From Desulfosporosinus lacus DSM 15449 (lineage in GTDB: Bacteria; Bacillota; Desulfitobacteriia; Desulfitobacteriales; Desulfitobacteriaceae), in the NCBI RefSeq assembly GCF_900129935.1, contig NZ_FQXJ01000006.1, positions 89,053-153,052 on the forward strand: DNA of 64,000 nt. Direction: 5' to 3'. The translations under genes and the position numbers were made by a program. The notes beneath the pieces were generated by a model that was given only the letters and a program-made list of their open reading frames with translations, searched no databases and was not told where the DNA came from. Below, piece by piece: positions 37,128-44,918 of the stretch. Each line of letters opens with the position of its first letter. Within the stretch, counting starts at the first letter, position 1.

Positions 37128-38609
37128 TTATTTCGAAATACCGACTTTCTCATTGAACTGTTCGATGAGTTTATCGAGTTCCGGTCCCATCTGGTGCAAC
37201 TTGCCCCAGTATTCGTCATAATCATACCATTGGGCATTAAGATCGTCCACATCATACTCTTGTTGTTCAATCCATGTGTAGTACTTAAGGTTGTGGATAC
37301 GCTTCTTGGTCATGTAAGTTAACTCTTCCATGCTGTCAGTTCTAACACCCAAAACGTTTCTGTTATGATCAATGGCAGCGTTAAGCGAAGCATATTTACT
37401 GCCTCTTTCCGCTTCCATTTCCTGCAATCTCGACTGATACATTTCTGCAGAGTCTGTAAGGACCGTCATAACAATGTCATTCTCGGTCAACTCATAGTAT
37501 TTGGCAAATTTTATGCAGGATAGGATGTTTGCTGCACCGGAAATTCCAACCCAAGAAAGCTTCTCAATAACCTCTTCAGATATCCCTTGCTCTCTCAAAT
37601 AGTCCTGGCCGGCAGGTTCATTAAAGAGACGGAACAGTCCTAAGCTGTCATTGTCATCAATGGCGATGACCATATCCGTATTTTTTACATTATGAACCCA
37701 GGGGATATGTTTATCCCCGATTCCTTCAATTCTATGTTCACCAAAACCATTATCCAGCAAGGTTGGGCATTGTAAGGCTTCGCCAACAGCGATTTTAGCA
37801 TGTGGATATTGATCTTTTAAATAGTCTCCGCTACCCAGCGTACCGGCAGAACCCGAAGTTAAGCATACTCCCGCAAATTTCCCCTTCGAGCCGATTTCAG
37901 CTTTGATAATATCATGCATAGCATTTCCGGTAACTTCATAATGCCATAAATGATTACCGAGTTCTCCAAATTGATTAAAGATCACGACGTTATCACGGGT
38001 TCTTCGGAGTTCCCAAGTTTTATCATAAATTTCCTTGACATTACTTTCACTGCCGGGAGTTGCAATAATTTCCCCTGCGACGGTCTTCAGCCATTCAAAA
38101 CGCTCTCTACTCATATTTTCCGGTAAAATAGCAATCGATTTGCACCCTAATAAGGCAGAATTGTAGGCTCCGCCACGGCAGTAGTTACCGGTTGAAGGCC
38201 AAACTGCTTCATGATATTTAGGATCAAATTGTCCAGTCACTAAGCGAGGTACTAAACAAGCAAAACTTGCACCAACCTTATGAGCACCCGTCGGGAAATA
38301 CTTACCTGCCATAGCTATAATTCTAGCTTTAACCCCTGAAATTTCAGAAGGGATTTCAACATAGTTCGGCAAGGGATTAAATAAGCCGCCATCTTTAACA
38401 GGTTGGTTTTTCCAAGAAATTCTGAACAAGTTAATAGGGTCAACATCCCATAAGCCGGTTTTCTTCAACTTCTCTTTTACTGATGCAGGTATCTTATTTG
38501 GGTCCTTCATTTGGGCCAAGGTAGGAATAACAACATTTTTTTCTTTAACACTCTGAACGGTCTTTTTTAGTTGCTCTTCATTAATGGTTAAATTGATCAA
38601 GCTTCTCAT
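37128..38609 (-). CDS. PLP-dependent lyase/synthase, fold type II, substrate unknown
   Basis: 493 residues; ATG after AAGGAGG. Tryptophan-synthase-beta superfamily: the PLP lysine is probably in PTGAHKVGASFACLVP (about 113-128), with STGNYCRGGAYNSALLG and the phosphate loop TSGSAGTLGSGDYL. Longer than cysteine synthases (about 310) and than dpaL (about 400); the C-terminus has an acidic Tyr-rich stretch. Sits between a threonine-synthase-like gene and a deaminase fragment in the purine locus. It could act on an amino or ureido-amino acid of purine breakdown, such as a diaminopropionate derivative; that is inference only. Confidence 0.75.
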   Translation of the reverse strand: MRSLINLTINEEQLKKTVQSVKEKNVVIPTLAQMKDPNKIPASVKEKLKKTGLWDVDPINLFRISWKNQPVKDGGLFNPLPNYVEIPSEISGVKARIIAMAGKYFPTGAHKVGASFACLVPRLVTGQFDPKYHEAVWPSTGNYCRGGAYNSALLGCKSIAILPENMSRERFEWLKTVAGEIIATPGSESNVKEIYDKTWELRRTRDNVVIFNQFGELGNHLWHYEVTGNAMHDIIKAEIGSKGKFAGVCLTSGSAGTLGSGDYLKDQYPHAKIAVGEALQCPTLLDNGFGEHRIEGIGDKHIPWVHNVKNTDMVIAIDDNDSLGLFRLFNEPAGQDYLREQGISEEVIEKLSWVGISGAANILSCIKFAKYYELTENDIVMTVLTDSAEMYQSRLQEMEAERGSKYASLNAAIDHNRNVLGVRTDSMEELTYMTKKRIHNLKYYTWIEQQEYDVDDLNAQWYDYDEYWGKLHQMGPELDKLIEQFNEKVGISK

Positions 38610-38627
38610 ATTTGACCTCCTTCAATT

Positions 38628-38782
38628 CGTGGTTCAATATTCGTGTAGCGTGATTCGAAATTAGGTAATCGTTTACTTCTGTCAGGCAATTCATGAATTA
38701 CTTTTACGTCGTCCTTTTCGTATATCGCGTTCGCAGTTCGTCACTTCCCGTTCGAACTTCGAACAACGAATATCGAACCACG
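38628..38782. repeat. Widely spaced inverted repeat between two PLP genes
   Basis: CGTGGTTCAATATTCGT (38628-38644) and ACGAATATCGAACCACG (38766-38782) are complementary at 16 of 17 positions and enclose about 120 bp with further TTCGAA-type self-complementarity. Possibly a leader structure or a small inserted repeat. Confidence 0.5.
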
Positions 38783-38783
38783 A

Positions 38784-40025
38784 CTAGACCTTCCCTTCCA
38801 ACTTCACCAAGAGTTCCTTCAGGGAAGGCTCAACTTTGATGGGCTCGCCCACTGCTTTAATCGCGTTTTGTACGTCCTTCAATCCATTACCTGTGACAAT
38901 AGAAACGACTTTTTCGTCGGCTCCTATAACTCCTTTTTCCACCAGGACCTTAAGCCCGGCAGTTCCGGTCACACCGGCAGGCTCTCCGAAAATACCGCTT
39001 GTTCTGCCCAGTTCACGCATGGCATCCAAGATAGCCTCATCGGATACCGCGACCATCGTACCACCCGATTCACGAACAGCGTTCAAGGCCTTATCCGGAT
39101 TGCGCGGCACTCCGACTGCAATACTGTCGGCAATCGTGTTCTCTTCCTTGGGAGTCCAAGGGCGATCTTCCAAGAAGGCATCGACGAGGGGGCAACATCC
39201 TGTAGACTGAACCCCGGCAATTTTAGGCAAGCGATCGATCCAGCCGGCATTATAGAGGTCCTTAAAGCCTTTCCAGACCCCGGCGATAGTGCAACCATCC
39301 CCAACAGAAAGAATCACCCAATCCGGTACTTGCCAGTTTAATTGCTCGGCGATCTCCAAAGCAACCGTCTTCTTCCCTTCTACCAGGTAGGGGTTTATAG
39401 CTGCATTACGATTATACCAACCAAAACGTTCAATCGCCTCTGCTGAAAGTCTGAAGGTGTCTTCGTAAGACCCTTGAACACTAATCACTGTAGCTCCAAA
39501 AATCAGCAATTGGGCAATCTTCCCTTGGGGTGCACGGCTTGGAACAAAAATAACCGATTTAATACCCATGGCAGCGGCGCTGCCTGCCAAAGATGAGGCC
39601 GCATTACCGGTAGAAGAAGCGGCGACTGTCGGTGCCTTTTCTTCCACTGCTTTAATGACAGCAATAATCGAGGCTCGGTCTTTCAGCGAAGCTGTCGGAT
39701 TCTGACCGTCGTCTTTAACATACAGGTTACTCATACCTAAACTTTTCCCTAAACCCTGAGGTTTGTAAAGAGGGCTCCAACCCACTCTCAGATGAGGGCG
39801 TGCAGAGTCCGGACCAATGGGCAGAAAAGGCAGGTAGCGGAAAATTGAATAGTCTTTGGACTGGGTTAGTTGCTCACGAGAGGTCAGTCGATTGATTTCT
39901 TTGTAGTCGTATTCTACATCCATAATGCCGCCTTTTTTGCCGCAGGATGGACAAGTATACGTACCCGCCTCAGCAGGAACTTGCTTTCCACAATCAATAC
40001 AGCGCAGTCCTAATACATTCTTCAT
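38784..40025 (-). CDS. thrC: Threonine-synthase-like PLP enzyme
   Basis: 413 residues from ATG 40025 (GAGGTG upstream). The N-terminal zinc-ribbon-like part has CIDCG (about 8-12) and CPSCG, as in class II threonine synthases. The PLP lysine is in NPTASLKDRASI, the glycine loop in SVGDGCTIAGVWKG. Threonine synthase makes threonine from phosphohomoserine, but no hom or thrB gene is near, and the gene is embedded next to ssnA and another PLP enzyme. It may therefore have been recruited to a phosphorylated or diamino acid intermediate of this pathway; a housekeeping role remains possible. Confidence 0.75.
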   Translation of the reverse strand: MKNVLGLRCIDCGKQVPAEAGTYTCPSCGKKGGIMDVEYDYKEINRLTSREQLTQSKDYSIFRYLPFLPIGPDSARPHLRVGWSPLYKPQGLGKSLGMSNLYVKDDGQNPTASLKDRASIIAVIKAVEEKAPTVAASSTGNAASSLAGSAAAMGIKSVIFVPSRAPQGKIAQLLIFGATVISVQGSYEDTFRLSAEAIERFGWYNRNAAINPYLVEGKKTVALEIAEQLNWQVPDWVILSVGDGCTIAGVWKGFKDLYNAGWIDRLPKIAGVQSTGCCPLVDAFLEDRPWTPKEENTIADSIAVGVPRNPDKALNAVRESGGTMVAVSDEAILDAMRELGRTSGIFGEPAGVTGTAGLKVLVEKGVIGADEKVVSIVTGNGLKDVQNAIKAVGEPIKVEPSLKELLVKLEGKV

Positions 40026-40035
40026 CAAGATCACC

Positions 40036-41364
40036 TCAAATTCTATTCCAAAGTTTCTGAGACAACTCCCTGGAACGAGCACCGATAGCTACTTCATCAA
40101 TGTCTATGAGCTTTCTGTCGAGCATACGTACGCGCCCATTAATGACGGTTGTTTCAACAGACCGTCCCGAAACTCCGAAGAGGAGATGTCCGCTCCAATT
40201 GTTGGACCCTATGGGAGTCGGCGGTACATAATCAACAACGATGACATCCGCCCATGCACCTTCGGTCAATTCGCCAAATTTCCCGCCAAACAAGTCTGAG
40301 GCAATCTCAGGGTTATTGCCATAAAGCATTTGCGGCACCTCACCCCAAGCTACACTCGGATTAGCCATGGCATGTTTATGAAGGATGTTTGCCACTTTTC
40401 CGCTCTCAAACATGTCACAGGTATAGCCATCCGTCCCAAGTCCTACCTTAACCCCTTCACTGAGCATTTTTAGAACCGGAGTTACTCCGACGGCATTCCC
40501 CATATTTGATTCCGGATTATGCACAACTTGGGTTTTTGAAGCTTTTAAGAGATCGATTTCATGATCATCGATATGCACACAGTGAACAGCAATGGTTTTT
40601 GGTCCCAGAACTCCGAATTTCTCCAGCCGTTCAACCACCCTCATCCCATATTTGGAGAGACTGTCTTCTAGATCTTCTTTTCCTTCTGCAACATGAACGT
40701 GAAATCCTGCTCCTAAGCGTTTAGCTTCCTCGCTGCACTTTGTCAAGGTCTGATCGGATAAGGTCAGAGAAGCATGGAGCCCGAACATTCCAGCGACCAT
40801 GGGATCTGGGTGAGCCTGACACTCGGCAATAAAGTCGACATTCTCTTTAATTCCCTCTTGGGCAATCGCATCTCCATCTCGGTCCGAGACTTCGTAACAA
40901 AAAGCAGCACGCACTCCCATTTCTTTAGCAGCTTTTGCTAATGTGGATAAACTGCCTGTAATAGCCATAGGACTGGCATGATGGTCAACAATTGTGGTCG
41001 TCCCTGTCTTGATGCACTCAATCAAAGGAGTCAGTCCACTGTAATAAACGTCATCCAAGGTTAATAGTTTATCAAGTTTCCACCAAAGTCCCTCTAAAAT
41101 ATCTCCGAAGGTTTTAGGAGGTTTGCTTTTAGAGTCCATTCCGCGGGCAAATGTGCTATAGAGATGCATATGCGTATTGATCATTCCAGGCATAATAAGT
41201 TTTCCGCGAGCATCGATAAATTCTGCATCAGGGAACCGCTTTTGTAAATCTTGAGTTGAGCCAACCTCTAGAATATTACTGTCTTGGATCAGAACACCGC
41301 CATCTTGAATCACTTGATTACTTTTGCCCATGGTTAAAACCGTACCATTAGCGATCAAAATCAT
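40036..41364 (-). CDS. ssnA: SsnA, putative aminohydrolase
   Basis: 442 residues, as in E. coli SsnA. Metal site MPGMINTHMHLYSTFARGMD (about 57-76), then TTIVDHHASP, HVHVAEGKEDL, AVHCVHIDD, VVHNPESNMGNAVG and GTDGYTCDMFES. Member of the same amidohydrolase group as guanine and chlorohydrolases. In E. coli ssnA belongs to the anaerobic uric-acid gene set; the precise reaction is not shown by sequence. ATG follows GAGGATGATGG; the threonine-synthase-like gene begins 10 bp after its stop. Confidence 0.92.
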   Translation of the reverse strand: MILIANGTVLTMGKSNQVIQDGGVLIQDSNILEVGSTQDLQKRFPDAEFIDARGKLIMPGMINTHMHLYSTFARGMDSKSKPPKTFGDILEGLWWKLDKLLTLDDVYYSGLTPLIECIKTGTTTIVDHHASPMAITGSLSTLAKAAKEMGVRAAFCYEVSDRDGDAIAQEGIKENVDFIAECQAHPDPMVAGMFGLHASLTLSDQTLTKCSEEAKRLGAGFHVHVAEGKEDLEDSLSKYGMRVVERLEKFGVLGPKTIAVHCVHIDDHEIDLLKASKTQVVHNPESNMGNAVGVTPVLKMLSEGVKVGLGTDGYTCDMFESGKVANILHKHAMANPSVAWGEVPQMLYGNNPEIASDLFGGKFGELTEGAWADVIVVDYVPPTPIGSNNWSGHLLFGVSGRSVETTVINGRVRMLDRKLIDIDEVAIGARSRELSQKLWNRI

Positions 41365-41703
41365 TAAACCATCATCCTCTCTATATTAAAGTGGTTATAA
41401 CCTTAAAACCTATTTAGAAAAATTGGCTGGCGCCTGAAGACACTGTCTTCGCACGAATTAGTCATTCTGTCAGCCATAGGCACAAGGGTTAGTTGCATTA
41501 TGCGCCGGCCATGACTCGAACAGGACGTTCGAGATTAGAGCGCTGTCACGGATGACAGGTGCCATAGTGCTTGAGTGTCCCCGTAGCCGGGACCGGAACC
41601 CATAGATGCTCGAGATTTAGTACCGCCACAGAAGGCAAGGTGTTGTAACGGTATGAGGGTCTGACTAATATGAAAATATCCGACAACATGGCATTGTATT
41701 ATT
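41365..41703. other. Structured intergenic region upstream of ssnA
   Basis: About 340 bp, clearly GC-richer than other gaps, with no gene. It has several local stems: GAAGACACTGTCTTC (41438-41452), GAACAGGACGTTC, CTGTCACGGATGACAG (about 41543-41558), CCGTAGCCGGGACCGG. The clustering suggests a structured leader RNA on the minus strand ahead of ssnA; it matches no riboswitch I know. Confidence 0.45.
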
Positions 41704-42909
41704 TCACAACGATGTGCTTTGTTTACCATTGGGTCGGATTAAAGTTATCGCCTTTGACAAACACATAGAGCGACAAATACCGCACCCTATGCACTTATTA
41801 ACTTCAACTTGAGGCAGTCCATCAACCATGCTTATTGCTCCATGTCCACCTGATTCGCACGCAATGCAGCAAGCTCCGCACCCATTACAGTCTTCTTTCT
41901 GAATATGGGAAACGACTTGAATGCCTCTCGGAAGTCTGGAATGATCTACCAAATAGGGCAGCGACTTACCGATTACCTCCGTCAGACTCTGGAAACCCTT
42001 TTCCTTCATCCAACCTTCTAAACCCGGCTTCAGTTCATCAATGATCCCTAAACCGAACCGTAAAACAGAGGTGCACAATTGCAAGGTGCTTGCGCCAAGA
42101 AGAAGAAATTCAGCACAATCTTTCCAATTAGCAATTCCACCGCTGGATGCAATATCCAACTTAACCTTTTGGGCAATTTCAGCTGTACAGCGCAAAGAGA
42201 TCGGCTTCAAGGCAGGTCCGGAAAGTCCTCCATAGGTTGAAAGCCCTGCAATATTAGGATAAGGAATTAAGGTATCTAAATCCACGCCGGTAATGCTTTT
42301 TATTGTATTTATGGCACTGACTCCGTTGGCACCACTGCGTTCAACCGCTTCAGCAGTGGCCATTATATCAGAATCCAGTGCTGATAGTTTGATGACAACA
42401 GGAACATCCCCGGCTGCTTCTTTAACCCAAGAAGCAATTTGTTCCGTTCCGACAGGCTCTTGTACTTTAGTACATAAAGTCCATTCAGTACCATGGGGAT
42501 GCCAAATGCTGCATTCAATAATATCCGCACCCGCTTCGACAAAACGTTTAGTTAGCGATTGCCAATCTTCCTTAGTAAAGGCCATAATACTGGGAACGAC
42601 CACTTTATTCGGAAACATTTTTTTAAGTGTTCTCACATTTTGTTCAACAATTTCAACAGAATGTTCTGAGACGAGATCTATGTTTTGAAGACCGATAAAG
42701 GCATTTTCTTGTTCTATTCGGGTGACCATGGGGAAAACTCGACTTACTATTCTGGAATCAACCGCAACAGTCTTTAAGACCGCCCCTGCCCAACCAGCTT
42801 CAAACCCTTGAATTAAAAGATGCAAATGGTCTGTGGCCGGAGACGGAGCTAAGATAAAGGGGCTTTCATGTTTTATTCCGCAATAAACAACGGATAAATC
42901 AACTGTCAT
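41704..42909 (-). CDS. preA: PreA-like dihydropyrimidine-dehydrogenase-type flavoprotein
   Basis: 401 residues. A dihydroorotate-dehydrogenase-like FMN barrel (about 1-310) with SPFILAPSPATD and DIASSGGIANWKDCAEFLLLG-type signatures is followed by two [4Fe-4S] motifs, CNGCGACCIAC and CIGCGICRSMC (about 345-390). PreA reduces a pyrimidine ring with electrons from a PreT-like NAD(P)H subunit. No preT is adjacent, but the C-terminal part of YgfK is PreT/GltD-like and could supply electrons. In this locus it may reduce a purine or a ring-opened product. Confidence 0.88.
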   Translation of the reverse strand: MTVDLSVVYCGIKHESPFILAPSPATDHLHLLIQGFEAGWAGAVLKTVAVDSRIVSRVFPMVTRIEQENAFIGLQNIDLVSEHSVEIVEQNVRTLKKMFPNKVVVPSIMAFTKEDWQSLTKRFVEAGADIIECSIWHPHGTEWTLCTKVQEPVGTEQIASWVKEAAGDVPVVIKLSALDSDIMATAEAVERSGANGVSAINTIKSITGVDLDTLIPYPNIAGLSTYGGLSGPALKPISLRCTAEIAQKVKLDIASSGGIANWKDCAEFLLLGASTLQLCTSVLRFGLGIIDELKPGLEGWMKEKGFQSLTEVIGKSLPYLVDHSRLPRGIQVVSHIQKEDCNGCGACCIACESGGHGAISMVDGLPQVEVNKCIGCGICRSMCLSKAITLIRPNGKQSTSL

Positions 42910-42957
42910 TTTCTAAAACCCCTTCAATGCGTGTTGCATTTGTTTGGAATCAGGAAA

Positions 42958-42981
42958 GGTGAGAGAGAAAGCTCTCTCACC
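42958..42981 (-). terminator. Terminator of the xanthine/urate permease
   Basis: Perfect 10-bp stem GGTGAGAGAG with CTCTCTCACC, four-base loop, 11 bp past the permease stop. Confidence 0.75.
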
Positions 42982-42991
42982 CTAGTATTTC

Positions 42992-44341
42992 TTACTCACG
43001 AATTCCAGCGTTTGCTTTGAGTTCGTCTAAGTCTCCTGCCCCTTTGCTTCCATTAAAGAAAGCATTGAGGACAATAGCTACGATTGAACCTAGCGTAATT
43101 CCACTATGCATAATGGTCTGACTCCACGAAGGGAAGTGTTGGAAAAATGTTGGAACCATTACAGGGATAACACCAATTCCGATACTGATAGCAACGATGA
43201 AAATATTAGTATGGTTGCGTTCGAAGTCAACTTTAGCGAGAGTCTTAATCCCACTTGCAGCTACAATTCCGAACATGGCAATCCCTGCTCCGCCAAGCAC
43301 TGCGTTAGGCAAGGAGGCAATAATTGTAGCCATCTTAGGGAATAAACCTAAGACGACCAAAATTATTCCGGAGGTTGCCACGACGAAACGACTCTTAACA
43401 CCTGTTAAACCGACTAAGCCAACGTTCTGGGCAAATGCAGTGTAAGGGAAGGCATTGAAGACGCCGCCAAGTGCAGTAGCTAAGCCATCTGCACGTAAAC
43501 CTGCAGTAAGTTCATCTTGACCGATCTTTTTGCCGACCATCTCACCAATAGCCAGAAAGTCTCCCGTCGACTCTACCATAACAACTAACATAACCAAAAT
43601 CATAGAGATGATCGCCCCGACATCAAATATTGGGAAACCGAAGTAGAAAGGTGTTGTAATGCCTATCCAAGGAGCGTCAGCCACACCCGCAAAGCTTACA
43701 AGTCCGAAGGGGATGGCTACTATAAGACCGATAATTAACCCCAGCAATACGGCAATGTGGGAGAGAAAACCTGTAAACAGTTTATTGATCAAGAGAATGC
43801 TTATAAGTACAACGGTGGCCACGAAGATAAACGTTAACGAACCGAAATTCTTATTTCCTATTCCGCCCGCAGCCCAGTTTATACCTACCGGCAAGAGAGA
43901 TATCCCGATGATGGTAATAATAGTCCCAGTAACAATCGGTGGAAAGAAGCGGATCAGCTTACTAAAGAAGGGTGCCGCTAAAAACGTAAATAGCCCCGCC
44001 ACAATAACTGAACCAAAAATCATCGTCATGCCGCCCGACTGAGCCATGATGACCATGGGCGTTACAGCAGCAAAAGTAACCCCTTGAATAACCGGAATTT
44101 TGATTCCAATTTTCCAGATCCCCAGGGTCTGGAGCAGGGTAGCAATTCCACAAGTGAATAAGTCTGCGTTAATTAAAAAGGCAGTTTGTTCAGGAGTTAA
44201 CTTTGCCGCCCCTGCAATAATCAAAGGAACTGCAACCGCTCCAGCGTACATAGCAAGTACGTGCTGTAATCCATACAAAAAAAGTTTTCCGGCAGGCAGC
44301 ATTTCGTCAACTGGTGCCACTCCATTGTTGGTATTTGCCAT
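42992..44341 (-). CDS. NCS2-family xanthine/urate-type permease
   Basis: 449 residues, about 12-14 membrane segments. Nucleobase-ascorbate/UraA-type features: LYGLQHVLAMYAGAVAVPLI at the N-terminus, GVTFAAVTPMVIMAQSGG, the central VMVESTGDFLAIGEMVGKK (conserved glutamate in VESTG) and NAFPYTAFAQNVGLVGLTGVKSR (split here by motif, the NVGL asparagine is substrate-linked in the family). XanQ/UacT relatives move xanthine or urate with protons. Transcribed alone from a sigma-54 promoter with TTATCAT-type activator sites. Confidence 0.92.
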   Translation of the reverse strand: MANTNNGVAPVDEMLPAGKLFLYGLQHVLAMYAGAVAVPLIIAGAAKLTPEQTAFLINADLFTCGIATLLQTLGIWKIGIKIPVIQGVTFAAVTPMVIMAQSGGMTMIFGSVIVAGLFTFLAAPFFSKLIRFFPPIVTGTIITIIGISLLPVGINWAAGGIGNKNFGSLTFIFVATVVLISILLINKLFTGFLSHIAVLLGLIIGLIVAIPFGLVSFAGVADAPWIGITTPFYFGFPIFDVGAIISMILVMLVVMVESTGDFLAIGEMVGKKIGQDELTAGLRADGLATALGGVFNAFPYTAFAQNVGLVGLTGVKSRFVVATSGIILVVLGLFPKMATIIASLPNAVLGGAGIAMFGIVAASGIKTLAKVDFERNHTNIFIVAISIGIGVIPVMVPTFFQHFPSWSQTIMHSGITLGSIVAIVLNAFFNGSKGAGDLDELKANAGIRE

Positions 44342-44573
44342 TATTAACTTTCCTCCTTATTTTAAGTGCGGTGAGATTAATTAAACCAACAGTCACCTCC
44401 TTATAATCGATATCCTTGAGTAAGTCCCGCAACTAATTCAAGGGGTCTACTTCGCTTTGACCTCTTAGGAATCTCAGATACCCGTTTGTTTAACAAGATC
44501 GCAAGCAAAGTATTAAATTTTGGGTCATGGGTCCTTTGCAAGGAGCATTGTTGCGCCTATACCTTGTTTCTGT

Positions 44574-44589
44574 AGCAATATTCGTGCCA
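44574..44589 (-). promoter_or_regulatory. Sigma-54 promoter of the xanthine/urate permease
   Basis: Minus strand TGGCACGAATATTGCT matches TGGCACG-N4-TTGCW completely. It lies 233 bp upstream of the permease start, with a palindromic activator site about 170 bp further up. Confidence 0.88.
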
Positions 44590-44743
44590 ACTCGATTAAT
44601 TAAACTGAAGTTGCCTAAGAAACGACCTTTTCCTACTTTTGCCCCTATTTATCTTTATCAAAAAGATAAATTTAATTCAGGGTTTTCAAGTCTTCGCCTT
44701 CAAAAAATGTCTGTATATGGGGCAGAGAGTCGAATATGTAGGT

Positions 44744-44780
44744 CTTATCATTATGATAAGATTCGTACCTTAATGATAAG
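44744..44780. promoter_or_regulatory. Activator site TTATCATTATGATAA plus half-site
   Basis: 17-bp perfect palindrome CTTATCATTATGATAAG (44744-44760) and a half-site TTAATGATAAG (44770-44780). The same palindrome occurs at 52031-52045 beside the second sigma-54 activator gene. Confidence 0.78.
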
Positions 44781-44873
44781 ATTTTTCGATAGAAGAATTG
44801 CTTTTTTAGATCACCAAAAGAAATTCCACTATCGGAAAAGAAAATTGCTATAAACCATCATGGTTTTAATCCC

Positions 44874-44908
44874 GAGAGAGGTCGACTCGCGAAAGTTCGA
44901 CCTCTCTC
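44874..44908 (-). terminator. Terminator of ygfK
   Basis: 12-bp stem GAGAGAGGTCGA with TCGACCTCTCTC immediately after the ygfK stop; no clear T tract. Confidence 0.65.
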
Positions 44909-44918
44909 AATATGTGCA

